Positions 1 through 8,461 of a stretch of DNA of 64,000 nt are shown one piece after another (the stretch's first letter is position 1; each line of letters begins with the position of its first letter). Made by a program: the position numbers and the translations under genes. The notes beneath the pieces were generated by a model that saw only the letters and a program-made list of their open reading frames with translations, did no database searches and had not been told where the DNA came from. The DNA is taken from the NCBI GenBank assembly GCA_963715565.1, contig OY970256.1:1798001-1862000 (forward strand). Reading direction: 5' to 3'. The stretch comes from JACVRN01 sp963715565. Its GTDB lineage: Bacteria > Acidobacteriota > Blastocatellia > Pyrinomonadales > Pyrinomonadaceae.

Positions 1-2529
1 ATAAGCTTCACGCACGAGCCGCTCCCGGTCAATCGCATGCGCGACCGCTCGACGCACACGCACGTCATCGAAAGGCTCCTGCTCTGCGTCGAAGGCTAAA
101 AATTGCGTGTGCAGTTGTGTGGCAAAGACGGTGTTGGCATGCCATTCGGGGTCGGAAGTCAAACGCCCGACGCGCTCTGCGGAATCTTCGCGCAGGAAAG
201 CAAGCTTGCCCTGACGAAAGCGGTCGAAGAGTTTTTCGCCGTCCTCGTCATAAAGAATCGTCACGTCGTCAACATACGGCTTGCGCCCGTCCCAGTAATC
301 GTCAAAGCGCGCCAACTCGACCCTGCCCTTTTCCGTATCGTAGCTCGTCAGACGAAACGCGCCCGTCCCGATGGGATGATTCTTGAAGCGTTCTCCTCCG
401 TCTGCCTCTATCTCTTCTTCGGGCACGATCGCAGCGAAGCTCAAACAGAGCATCGGCAGGAAAAATGCCAGGGGCTCTACCAGCTCAAGCTCTACGGTGT
501 GCGTAGCAGTAGCGCGCACACCCGGCAGCTCATCCGTTTCGCCCGTCGAAAACGGACGCGCGCCAATCAGGTTCATAAAGACCCAGCGGCCCGAACGCGA
601 TTCCCTGAGCGTGCGGCGTATGGAATAGACTACGTCATCCGCATTCATCACGCGCCCGTTATGAAAACGCACGCCCTCGCGCAGGTGAAACGTGTAGGTC
701 CGACCGTCCGAAGAGATTTCCCACCTCTCCGCGAGCATAGGCTCAACCCCAGCGCCCTCACCCGCAGCAACCAATCCTTCTAGGACGAGGCTTAGTTGGT
801 TCGAGCTTGTGACCGTGATTGATTCGAGCACGTCGAACGACGGAATGTGATCCGCCACGCCGAAGGAGAGATGACCGCCGCGACGCGGCTCCGGCAATTG
901 GAAGTAGCCTACGGAATCGCGCAGGGAAGCAGCTTCGTGATCCAGTAGCCCGGCGGTGTAGTTCATCTGGACAATCGAAGCCTGATTGCGCGTCACGGCA
1001 TCGCGTATGACTTCGATAGCGCGCAGGACTTCTTCCGTGCCGCGATGCTGCTCGCCCACAGCGCCGCCAATCTGTTCTACAACTTCCGTCAATTGCTCCA
1101 TCGCCAGCGCGATGTGTTTGGAAGCGGCGGCCTGTTCCTGCATCGCGCGGCGCACCTGCTCTGTCAGCTCGGCCATGTGCAGCGCACGCTCGCCTATCTG
1201 CTTGGAGGTCTCGGCCTGCTCGCTCGTCGCGCGTTCTATCTCCTGCGCGCGTCGGCGCACCTGTCCCATCAGCTCTGTGACTTGATGAGATTCGAGGCTC
1301 TGCGTGGTGGAGGCTTCGGCAATCTGGCGTATGGCGGAAGCTGCGAGGCTCGTCTTGCTGCTGATTTCCTTGAGCGAAGAGGCTGCGCGCTCGGATAGCT
1401 CCACGCCCTTATCCGCGAGCTGGCGATTGTCTGCGGTCTGCGCGACCGCCGTCGAGACAGCTTCGCGCACGCCCTTGATAAGCTCGTCAATCTCTGCTGT
1501 AGAGCGCGCAGTCCTCTCCGACAGCTCTTTGATTTCTTCTGCGACGACGGCAAAGCCGCGCCCCTGCTGGCCTGCCTGCGCGGCCAGAATGCGCGCGTTT
1601 AAGGCCAGAAGGTTTGTGCGGTCTGCGATTTCTTCGATGACGCGCGTGATTGCGCCGATGCGTTCCGAACGCTCGCCGAGCGCAGAGATGGTCTCGGCGG
1701 CTTTCTCTATCCCGCGCCGGGTGGCGCGCATGGATTCGGCTGTTTCGAGGACGACGTGCGTCCCCTGCTCTGCCGAATGCTGGACTTCTTCCGCAAGAAC
1801 CGCCGTTTCTCCAACCGCGAGCCCGACGCGCTGCGTCGAATCGTCAATAGCGCGCATCGAGCGCTCGGTTTCGTCCGTCGCGTTCGCCAAAGATTCCGTC
1901 GAAGCGGCGACGTTTCGAACCGAAGCTGCCATCTCTTCGATGGAAGACGCCGTCTCTTCGACGAAAGCCGTCAAGGCATCGGCGTTCGCAGAGACTTCAT
2001 CAATCGAAGCCGCCATTTCAAGCGAAGAAGTGGAGGTCGTTTGTGCTAACCCTGCGAGCGATTGGACGGCTTCGGCTACGGAACGAGCCGAAGCACTGAT
2101 TTCCGCGATGGAGCTGACGGTGGAATCGACGGAGGCCGCTTCGTCGCTCACGCTTAAGGACAATGTGCGCCCGCCTTCGAGCACGCGGCGGGAGATGTCT
2201 TCGATGGAATCGGCTGCGCGCTGAAGACGGCTCACGGTGCGGCGCATGTTACGCGCCATGGCCGAAAGCTCGCGCAAGGCGCGGCGCGTGCTCTCGTTAA
2301 TCTCGCCCGTCTCGCCGTCGAAACGCATGTCGGCGGCAAGGTCTCCGCCCGCAAGCGCGCCCGCAAGCGCCTCTACGGCTCCGGCCTGAGCGCCGTTCGC
2401 GCCAGCGCCGCTCTTTTTAGAACGCTTCTTGCGCCGCGTCGCAGCGCGCACACCATTTTTTTCGGCGGACGCAGATGCGCTCTCCCTGAGCGGCGTCTCT
2501 GCATCCGATTTGCTCGTCGTCGAGGCCAT
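1..2529 (-). CDS. Chemoreceptor signalling domain fused to family 5 solute-binding domain (partial, C-terminus outside window)
   Basis: Open frame of 843 codons from an ATG at 2529 to the window edge without a stop. There is no signal peptide and no membrane segment, so the protein should be cytoplasmic. Residues about 1-60 are basic and low-complexity; about 100-530 are a long Ser/Ala/Glu coiled coil with a methyl-accepting-chemotaxis hairpin tip at 306-325 (NLLALNARILAAQAGQQGRG, then FAVVAEEIKELSERT). The two glutamates usual in that tip (AIEAARAGE) are Leu and Gln here. From about 553 the protein reads as an SBP_bac_5 peptide/nickel-type binding domain (LAERWEISSDGRTYTFHLREG, VRFHNGRVMNADDVVYSIRRT-like region). 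Family 5 domains are normally periplasmic; cytoplasmic use is known in the regulator SgrR. I infer an intracellular ligand sensor. No good Shine-Dalgarno is seen; a hairpin (2550-2573) precedes the start. Confidence 0.85.
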   Translation of the reverse strand, partial: MASTTSKSDAETPLRESASASAEKNGVRAATRRKKRSKKSGAGANGAQAGAVEALAGALAGGDLAADMRFDGETGEINESTRRALRELSAMARNMRRTVSRLQRAADSIEDISRRVLEGGRTLSLSVSDEAASVDSTVSSIAEISASARSVAEAVQSLAGLAQTTSTSSLEMAASIDEVSANADALTAFVEETASSIEEMAASVRNVAASTESLANATDETERSMRAIDDSTQRVGLAVGETAVLAEEVQHSAEQGTHVVLETAESMRATRRGIEKAAETISALGERSERIGAITRVIEEIADRTNLLALNARILAAQAGQQGRGFAVVAEEIKELSERTARSTAEIDELIKGVREAVSTAVAQTADNRQLADKGVELSERAASSLKEISSKTSLAASAIRQIAEASTTQSLESHQVTELMGQVRRRAQEIERATSEQAETSKQIGERALHMAELTEQVRRAMQEQAAASKHIALAMEQLTEVVEQIGGAVGEQHRGTEEVLRAIEVIRDAVTRNQASIVQMNYTAGLLDHEAASLRDSVGYFQLPEPRRGGHLSFGVADHIPSFDVLESITVTSSNQLSLVLEGLVAAGEGAGVEPMLAERWEISSDGRTYTFHLREGVRFHNGRVMNADDVVYSIRRTLRESRSGRWVFMNLIGARPFSTGETDELPGVRATATHTVELELVEPLAFFLPMLCLSFAAIVPEEEIEADGGERFKNHPIGTGAFRLTSYDTEKGRVELARFDDYWDGRKPYVDDVTILYDEDGEKLFDRFRQGKLAFLREDSAERVGRLTSDPEWHANTVFATQLHTQFLAFDAEQEPFDDVRVRRAVAHAIDRERLVREAY

Positions 2530-2731
2530 AAGAAATTAAGCTATGGAAGGAGCTTGCAACACGCTACAAGCTCTCTAGTCTCTTCAGTGTAGGTAATAAA
2601 GGAAGCGTGGCACGGGCACGCGCGCGACCGAAATAAACAGGAGGTCAAGCACCTGGAGCGACTACAAACAGAAACAAAGGGCACGCGCTTTCACCCGTCC
2701 GGCATCATAGCATAAAAGGGATGAGGGCGGA

Positions 2732-2853
2732 GGGATGAGGGATGAAGTAAGAAATGCAAAGTGCAAAATGCAAAGTGATGAATGAAGAGAAAGACCTTCT
2801 TTAATTCTGCATTTTGCACTTTGCATTCATCACTGCTTTTCATCCCTCATCCC
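2732..2853. repeat. Intergenic word-repeat palindrome (GCAAAGT type)
   Basis: Outer arms 2732-2746 and 2839-2853 are perfectly complementary over 15 bp (GGGATGAGGGATGAA). Inner arms 2754-2772 and 2808-2826 are complementary over 19 bp and consist of GCAAAGT/GCAAAAT words. Read on the minus strand the centre is TTAAAGAAGGTCTTTC, nearly the same as the element at 54.7 kb. The last codons and the stop of the downstream kinase gene lie in the right arm. Confidence 0.9.
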
Positions 2854-4224
2854 TTTCTCTGTCGGTCGTACCGGAAGCTCTATGAAGACGCGCAGGCCGT
2901 GTGGGGGGTTGCTTTCGAGGCGGACTGTGCCGCCGAGCACGTCTATCAGGCGGCGGGCGATGACCAATCCAAGCTCGTTCATGCTCGATGCCGCTTCGGT
3001 CGGGGCTTCTATGTCAATCGGCTCGAAGACGCGCGAGAGGTCTTCGACCGCTTCGCCTTCGTCTTCGATGCTCACACAAAAATGGGACTGTGAGATGCGC
3101 TCGGCGCGCACGCGCACTTGCCCTCCGGTGGGGCTGCGATGAATGGCGTAGGCCAGAAAATTGTAGAAGACCTGTCGCAGCTTGCCTTCGTCGGAAACGA
3201 TGGTCGAGATGTCGCCTTCGGATTCGCAGGCGATGCGAACGTCGTGCTTGTGCGCCAGCCGCGCGACGGCTGCGCCCGATTCGCGCAACGCCTCGCGCAA
3301 AGAAAATTCGTGCAGGAAGAGTTCCGTCTGACCGGCTTCGAGCCTTGATAAATCAACGAGGTGGTTGAGGCTCGTCTGAAGCTGCTGCCCTGAGGATTGA
3401 ATCTTTTCGCAGAAGCGGCGCTGCGAATCTGAAAGATTCTCGTGGTCTATGAGAATCTCTGAGAAGCCCAGAATGGAGGTCAGGGGCGTGCGCAGCTCGT
3501 GCGACATGCGCGCCAGAAAGAGCGAGCGATATTGTGCCACGCGGCGCAGCTCGCGGTTCGCCTCTTGCAGCTCGTCCTCGCGCTCGCTCGCTTCTTCAAC
3601 AAGGTCATCTATGCGCTCGTGCTGGCCCATGAGGGCGGCGGTGCGGCGCGCGTTGCCGACGGCAATCATGATCGGCGCGGCGATGTAGCGCAGCCCGTCG
3701 AGCGCCGCGCGCAGCCGTTCACTGAAAGGCGTAAGCACGACCACAGCGCCGACGAGCGCGCCGTGTGCGTGTATGGGGACGGCCACACCCGCGCGCAAGG
3801 ATGCTTCGGCAAGGGCTGCGCGACATGCTGCGTCGTCCACGGTCTTCGTAGGCTCTTTATCTTCCTCATCGTCGAGCCAGACCTGAAGCTCGCCCGCCTT
3901 GTTTTCGAGCGCGGCGGCAAAGATTGCGCCGACCTGGCTCGCGCGCGCGTCGTCCACGTAGTCGTCGCCGTTGACGGCGATTTCCGTCAAGTGTCCCTCG
4001 CGGTCGCGCAGGTAGATGACCATGCAGCACAACTGCCAGTGACGCTGAAGGATGTCGGAAAAAGCCTTGCACACGGCGGACGGCGTAGTGATCCTGCTCT
4101 GCGCAAAGATTTGATCGTAGAAGAGATCAACAACCTCGCGGTTCAGGGCTTGGAATTCCATCAATAGACGCTCGGGCGCATCCTGCGAGCTGTCCAGTGT
4201 TGTCTGACTCGATTTGTTCTCCAC
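2830..4224 (-). CDS. GAF-domain sensor histidine kinase, degenerate ATP-binding site
   Basis: A 464-residue cytoplasmic kinase. A GAF-like sensor region (about 40-190) is followed by a short coiled coil, a HisKA dimerisation domain with phospho-acceptor His242 (SHELRTPLTSILGFSEIL) and a HATPase_c domain. The ATP-binding boxes are weak: the N box is NFLAYAI, the G1 box DEGEA lacks the second Gly of DxGxG, and the G2 box is NELGLVIARRL. Kinase activity is therefore uncertain. The GTG start at 4224 is chosen because TTTGAGGAG precedes it by 7 bases; the open frame continues upstream, but that part translates the palindromic repeat at 4335-4423. The C-terminus runs into another palindrome. No response regulator gene is adjacent. 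Confidence 0.85.
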   Translation of the reverse strand: MENKSSQTTLDSSQDAPERLLMEFQALNREVVDLFYDQIFAQSRITTPSAVCKAFSDILQRHWQLCCMVIYLRDREGHLTEIAVNGDDYVDDARASQVGAIFAAALENKAGELQVWLDDEEDKEPTKTVDDAACRAALAEASLRAGVAVPIHAHGALVGAVVVLTPFSERLRAALDGLRYIAAPIMIAVGNARRTAALMGQHERIDDLVEEASEREDELQEANRELRRVAQYRSLFLARMSHELRTPLTSILGFSEILIDHENLSDSQRRFCEKIQSSGQQLQTSLNHLVDLSRLEAGQTELFLHEFSLREALRESGAAVARLAHKHDVRIACESEGDISTIVSDEGKLRQVFYNFLAYAIHRSPTGGQVRVRAERISQSHFCVSIEDEGEAVEDLSRVFEPIDIEAPTEAASSMNELGLVIARRLIDVLGGTVRLESNPPHGLRVFIELPVRPTEKGMRDEKQ

Positions 4225-4334
4225 TTGCTCGCTCCTCAAACACCGCACGCGCTCATGCGCCGCACACACTAAAGCGCCCATGCGAGACCTGAAAGGATAA
4301 AAACTTCTGTTGGTCGTTATCTTGAGAGAAATAT

Positions 4335-4423
4335 ACAGTGACAAGTGACGAGTGACAAGTGACAAGTTAAAGCAGCCTGTCTTTTCTCTTGCTTGTCACT
4401 TGTCACTCGTCACTTGTCACTGT
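4335..4423. repeat. Intergenic word-repeat palindrome (GTGACAA type)
   Basis: Arms 4335-4366 and 4392-4423 are perfectly complementary over 32 bp and consist of tandem GTGACAA/GTGACGA words. The centre starts with TTAAA after the left arm. It lies between two divergent genes. Confidence 0.95.
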
Positions 4424-4521
4424 AGTTTCGCATCGGCGTGCGTTATCATGATGAAGGGGCGCTTGGTCTAGGGCCGGGCGAGACCTAAGACAAGGGGGCA
4501 CTTCTCTTAGAAGCCGCATAC

Positions 4522-6099
4522 ATGACCGGGCAATTAAACGAGCATCCTCTTGCTGAGTTGATACGCGAGATAGCTGCGGAAGAACTCTCGGGCTCGCTGC
4601 GCCTGGAGCGCGCGCCCGTGAAGACGGTTGTCTATTTCGAGGGCGGGTTGCTGCTCTTTGCGGCCTCCAATCATCGTCTTCACAGGCTGGCGGATTCGCT
4701 CAAGCGCTGGCGTGTGCTCACGGACGAACAGCTTGCCCTGGCTCGTGGGAATACGGATGCGGAGGTGGGCGCATCGCTCGTCAACGGAGGGGTGTTGAAG
4801 GCGGAAACGCTCGAAGAGCTGCGCTCGCGGCAGGCTGTGGATGTCTTGCGGGCCGCGCTTCTATGGACGGACGGGACGTGGAATTTCGATGCGCGCGTGC
4901 GGCTCAATGAAGCGGTGCGAACGAGCGTTGAGATGCCGGAGCTTCTGATGGAAGCTGCGCGGCGTCTCCCGCAGGATTTCACCGCGCGTAGATTCAGGGA
5001 CCGGAATGAAACTTTGCGGCCCGCGAGTGGTTCGACAAATACACTTGACCTTCTGCCAAAAGAAGCTTTCGTCCTGTCGCGCATAGATGCTCCCATCTCC
5101 ATGCGCGGGCTGACGGCCATCAGCGGCCTTCAGGAAGAGGAGACGCTGCATGCGTGTTACTCTCTTGCGCTCGGAGGCTTGATAGAGCGAGAGGGCTGGT
5201 CGCGCGCGTGGACGCCCGAAGAGATAGAGAAGGTGCGCGCTGTCGCAAGCAAGATAACGCACGTGACGCCTGCGAGCAGCGCCGCAGCCCAGCCGAAGAC
5301 GCCGCTTCCCGCAGAGAAGAAGACAGCGCCCGCCGAAGATGCGAAGCCGGAGGTGGACGAAAAGCTGGAAGTGGAAGAACTGTTCGAGCGTGTCGGGCGC
5401 GCGACCAACTTCTATCAAATCCTGGGCGTCGTGCGCAGCGCAGACCAGGACTCCATCAAGCGCGCTTATCACACGCTGGCGCGTCGTTTTCACCCGGACC
5501 GCTTTCATAGAGATGCTGAATTGCACGCGCGCGTCGAAAACGCCTTCACGGAAATTGCGCAGGCTTACGAGACTTTGCGTGACCGCCAGAAGCGAGCGAC
5601 CTATGACCTCAAGCTTGAGAGATTAAGGGAGGCCGGGGCTCATCAACAGGCGGCGCAGACGCGTGCCGCGACACATGCGCCGCACTCTGCGACGGGCGGC
5701 GGCGCTGGCTCGCAGGTCTCATCAATGGCGCAGCGCGCGGCAGAGAGTTTTCAAAAAGGGCTGCATGCTCTCAAGCAGGGCGATCACGGGCTGGCGCTTG
5801 CGTCTTTCGCGGAAGCGGCGCGGATTGAACCGAAAAACGCACAATACCGTGCACGGTATGGACGCACCCTGGCGGCCCGAGCCGAGTTGCGCCATCATGC
5901 CGAAGGCGAGATTCAAGCGGCCATCGTGCTTGAGCCGAAGGACGTTTCTTATCGCCTGATGCTGGCGGAGCTGTACCGCGATCAGGGGCTCGTGCGGCGC
6001 GCTTTAGCAGAAGTTGAGCGCGCGCTCCTCCTCGAACCGCAACATCAGGATGCGCGCAGGCTGCTTTCGGAGTTGCGCTCACGTCCCGATGCGCGCTAA
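4522..6099 (+). CDS. DUF4388, J-domain and TPR protein
   Basis: A 525-residue soluble protein with three parts. Residues 1-about 150 resemble DUF4388 (PatA-like N-terminal domain: MTGQLNEHPLAELIREIAAE, SGSLRLERAPVKTVVYFEGG). Residues about 295-365 are a J-domain (NFYQILGVVRSADQDSIKRA) with the HPD motif at 324-326 needed to stimulate DnaK. Residues about 405-520 are TPR repeats. An Ala/Pro/Glu-rich linker precedes the J-domain. There is no Gly/Phe or zinc-finger region, so it is not a canonical DnaJ. I infer a specialised J-protein that brings DnaK to a DUF4388-linked partner, possibly in gliding or polarity signalling where DUF4388 proteins occur. It stands alone. Confidence 0.9.
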   Translation: MTGQLNEHPLAELIREIAAEELSGSLRLERAPVKTVVYFEGGLLLFAASNHRLHRLADSLKRWRVLTDEQLALARGNTDAEVGASLVNGGVLKAETLEELRSRQAVDVLRAALLWTDGTWNFDARVRLNEAVRTSVEMPELLMEAARRLPQDFTARRFRDRNETLRPASGSTNTLDLLPKEAFVLSRIDAPISMRGLTAISGLQEEETLHACYSLALGGLIEREGWSRAWTPEEIEKVRAVASKITHVTPASSAAAQPKTPLPAEKKTAPAEDAKPEVDEKLEVEELFERVGRATNFYQILGVVRSADQDSIKRAYHTLARRFHPDRFHRDAELHARVENAFTEIAQAYETLRDRQKRATYDLKLERLREAGAHQQAAQTRAATHAPHSATGGGAGSQVSSMAQRAAESFQKGLHALKQGDHGLALASFAEAARIEPKNAQYRARYGRTLAARAELRHHAEGEIQAAIVLEPKDVSYRLMLAELYRDQGLVRRALAEVERALLLEPQHQDARRLLSELRSRPDAR

Positions 6100-6164
6100 A
6101 ACTTGAGACAGTCGCAAGCTCAAACCTTTGACCGGGGGCGAAGGGGCTCGCGGGCTTTAAGAAT

Positions 6165-6670
6165 GAAATTCGCCGCAGCAAGCTGCGGTGTATCAGAAGA
6201 GGTTGAGTTGTTCCTTGTGTAGTTGCTCGTACTCTACCTCTGCTCCTTGATTCTCGATGTATTTCTTAATCACATCTTCGTTCCCGTGCTTCCCGACCGT
6301 GCTGATGAAATACCCGTCTGTCCAGAATTCTCCTCCCCATAACTGTTTCTTGACTTCTGGACATGCCAGAAAGATTTCTCGCGCTGTGATGCTCTTGATT
6401 CGCTGCACGATCTTCTGCGGACTGTACATTGGCACACTTTGCACCAGAAAATGCACGTGGTCTCGGTCTGTTCCTATTTCCAGAAATGTAATCTCGTATC
6501 GTTTGCTGATCTCCAGACAGACTTCCTTGAGCTTTTGGTCAACTGGCGGTGTGAACACCGCCCTCCGGTACTTCGCTGGACAGACAATATGGTACATCAG
6601 CACCGAGACGTTATGGCTTTTGTGGATGAACTTGCTCATTCATCCAGTTTAACGCAGCAAGCTGCGAGGA
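6165..6670. mobile_element. IS200/IS605-type insertion sequence, single transposase gene
   Basis: One Y1 transposase gene is flanked by imperfect palindromes sharing GCAGCAAGCTGC: 6173-6188 (CCGCAGCAAGCTGCGG) on the left and 6653-6666 (CGCAGCAAGCTGCG) on the right. IS200-family elements have subterminal hairpins rather than terminal inverted repeats and make no target duplication, so the exact ends cannot be set from this sequence; the limits given are approximate. No TnpB gene is present. It lies between a J-domain gene and an HD-GYP gene and interrupts neither. Confidence 0.85.
6193..6639 (-). CDS. tnpA: IS200/IS605 family transposase TnpA
   Basis: A 148-residue Y1 HUH transposase that cuts and joins single-stranded DNA at hairpins. 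The HUH motif is His61 and His63 (RDHVHFLV) and the nucleophile is Tyr127 (DVIKKYIENQ). Length and both ends (MSKFIHKSHNVSVLMYHIVC at the start, EEYEQLHKEQLNLF-like tail) match full-length IS200 transposases, so the gene looks intact. The coding region fills the space between the two palindromes of the element. Confidence 0.95.
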   Translation of the reverse strand: MSKFIHKSHNVSVLMYHIVCPAKYRRAVFTPPVDQKLKEVCLEISKRYEITFLEIGTDRDHVHFLVQSVPMYSPQKIVQRIKSITAREIFLACPEVKKQLWGGEFWTDGYFISTVGKHGNEDVIKKYIENQGAEVEYEQLHKEQLNLF

Positions 6671-6695
6671 ACTCACCCTGTAGAGATTAGAAAGC

Positions 6696-7391
6696 ATGGC
6701 TTCCATCAACACAGAAATGAGAGAAAACGAACGCGTCTCGATAGAGGTGTTCATGCGGCTGGCGACCGCATCGGACGAGTTTGAATGTTACGCCCACCCG
6801 CACGCGGCGCGCATCGCCAAGATGGCCGACGAAATCGCCAAGCTCTTTAACCTGGCGCGTCACGACCGCCACTCTTTGCGCATCGCCGCGCTCGCTCATG
6901 ACCTGGGCGAAGTGGCTATGGAACGCGACTATATCAAACGCGCGGGGCCGTTGACCGAAGACGAGCGGCTTGATCTTCATCGTCATCCGGTGATAGGCGA
7001 GCAGGAGGCCGCGCGCTCGGGCGCAGACCGCGCCACGCAACTTCTCGTGCGCTGGCATCAGGAATGCTGGAACGGCGCGGGTTATCCGGACGCTTTGCGC
7101 GGAGAAGAAATCCCTCTCGGGGCGCGCATCATTCGCGTCTGCGACACCTACGCGGCGCTCACAGATGCGCGGCCACACCGCGAAGCGCGCACTGAAGATG
7201 AAGCGCGCAAACATTTAAGAGAATGGGCCGGGATTGAATTTGACCCGCGTGTGGTCCGCGCCTTTCTCTCGCTACACCATTTCCCGGAACTGAAGTCCTA
7301 CGCTAAAAAGGAAGAGAGTCCGGATTCCGGAATCTGGAGTCAGGAGTCGGAAACCGGCTCTACATCTTTGACTCCGGACTCTGGACTCTAG
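6696..7391 (+). CDS. HD-GYP domain protein
   Basis: A 231-residue cytoplasmic protein with an HD-GYP domain over about residues 20-195. The HD signature (AALAHDLGEVAM) and the GYP signature (CWNGAGYPDALRG) are both readable, as is the DTYAALT motif. Family members hydrolyse cyclic di-GMP or related nucleotides. No receiver or sensor domain is attached. The last 30 or so residues are translated from a palindromic repeat (7315-7402) and are probably not functional. The IS200 element ends about 30 bases upstream, so the native promoter may have been displaced. Confidence 0.85.
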   Translation: MASINTEMRENERVSIEVFMRLATASDEFECYAHPHAARIAKMADEIAKLFNLARHDRHSLRIAALAHDLGEVAMERDYIKRAGPLTEDERLDLHRHPVIGEQEAARSGADRATQLLVRWHQECWNGAGYPDALRGEEIPLGARIIRVCDTYAALTDARPHREARTEDEARKHLREWAGIEFDPRVVRAFLSLHHFPELKSYAKKEESPDSGIWSQESETGSTSLTPDSGL

Positions 7392-7402
7392 ACTCCAGAC
7401 TC
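7315..7402. repeat. Intergenic word-repeat palindrome (GGACTCT type)
   Basis: Imperfect palindrome of GGAGTC/GGACTCT/AGACTCC words. The left half overlaps the 3' end of the HD-GYP gene and the right half runs to the start of the next gene. Pairing is less perfect than in most other copies. Confidence 0.75.
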
Positions 7403-7405
7403 TTT

Positions 7406-8326
7406 ATGAACAGAGCGAACAGTTGGCTGGCTTTCGAGCTGAGCGTCTTGCGACGTATGAAATTCCGCTCGGTCGCGATTCCCTTTATGGCCGAGCCGGA
7501 GCTGGGCGTTTACCTCAAAAGATGGGGCGTCACCGTGGCTGCCAACGACGAGGCGCGCTGGGCACACACCAGGGCTCAAGCCTTGATTGAGAACAACACG
7601 GAACGGCTCGCGGAATTGGATGTCGAGACGGTGCTCGAAGACGCATATGTTCCGCACTACAAGCTCAGCAATCCTGCTCTTGCCCGTCGCTTTGGCGAGA
7701 CGGACGCGTGGTGGTTTGAGAACGTTTTGGAGAATACGGAAAAGCTGGACACGCCGGTTGCGCGCTCGCTTGCGCTCAATCTTGGCATGATGGTCGGAGA
7801 TTACGCGCTCTCCTTCGACACGGAGACGCGCGAATTGCGCGAGCCGCTCTCGAAAATCTTTTATCGTCTGTGGCAGGCGCAAACGCCGCCGGTTGACAAC
7901 AAACGTACCAACACCAGCTCGAACCGACAGGCGCGCGACTTTCTGGCCGAGCAGCGCGCAGACCTCATGTTCCTGCGGCTGCCGCGCCCGCACAAGCGCG
8001 CCGAAAGCTCGCACGAGCGCGATCGTGGAGCGTGGCGCGAAGAGTGGCTGCGCGGCAACGATCTTTTCTGGGACGAATGGACGCGCACCAGCGCCGGACG
8101 CCTCGGCGCGCCCGTCGAGAGCCGCCAGCAATATCTTTATCTTCTGGAAGAACTCCTCTCGACGGCGCTACATCTTCCCAAGTGGGCCATCACCCACGTC
8201 GAAGACGGCTTTCTCGCCACCAACGAGCTGGTCGAATGCATCGCCCGCCTGCGCAAAGTCGAAACCATCTACAGCAAAGATTACTCGGAGCTAATGGGCG
8301 TCCGCGCCGTCGTCATCACAGCATGA
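7406..8326 (+). CDS. Degenerate D12-class DNA adenine methylase-like protein
   Basis: A 306-residue cytoplasmic protein. The N-terminal part (SVAIPFMAEPELGVYLKRWG, then TVAANDEARWAHTRAQALIE) follows the layout of D12 class adenine methyltransferases: a PFxG S-adenosylmethionine loop, then a VxANDxxxW segment. The C-terminus (MGVRAVVITA) resembles the EVLITN end of that family. The catalytic DPPY motif is absent; the matching place reads DLMFLRLPRP. I therefore infer a methylase fold that has lost catalysis, perhaps a DNA-binding regulator. If the fold match is wrong, it is a protein of unknown function. A terminator follows. Confidence 0.45.
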   Translation: MNRANSWLAFELSVLRRMKFRSVAIPFMAEPELGVYLKRWGVTVAANDEARWAHTRAQALIENNTERLAELDVETVLEDAYVPHYKLSNPALARRFGETDAWWFENVLENTEKLDTPVARSLALNLGMMVGDYALSFDTETRELREPLSKIFYRLWQAQTPPVDNKRTNTSSNRQARDFLAEQRADLMFLRLPRPHKRAESSHERDRGAWREEWLRGNDLFWDEWTRTSAGRLGAPVESRQQYLYLLEELLSTALHLPKWAITHVEDGFLATNELVECIARLRKVETIYSKDYSELMGVRAVVITA

Positions 8327-8403
8327 CATAGGGAGTCTGCGGTTTTACCTTGCCCGGTAACATGGCTGAGGCTTCTTGCGGACGGCGTTAGTTCGATGAA
8401 AGC

Positions 8404-8427
8404 AAGAGGAGTCTTGCCTCCTCTTTT
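8404..8427 (+). terminator. Probable intrinsic terminator
   Basis: Stem AAGAGGAG (8404-8411) pairs with CTCCTCTT (8418-8425) around a TCTTGC loop, followed by TT. It separates the methylase-like gene from hicB. Confidence 0.6.
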
Positions 8428-8461
8428 CACTCGTGCCATGATTATTACGAGGAGGACGAAG

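Noticed and set aside
1304..2224. 306-codon open frame on the plus strand
   Set aside because: It lies fully opposite the chemoreceptor-like gene, is Ser/Ala-rich low complexity and is explained by GC-rich codon bias.
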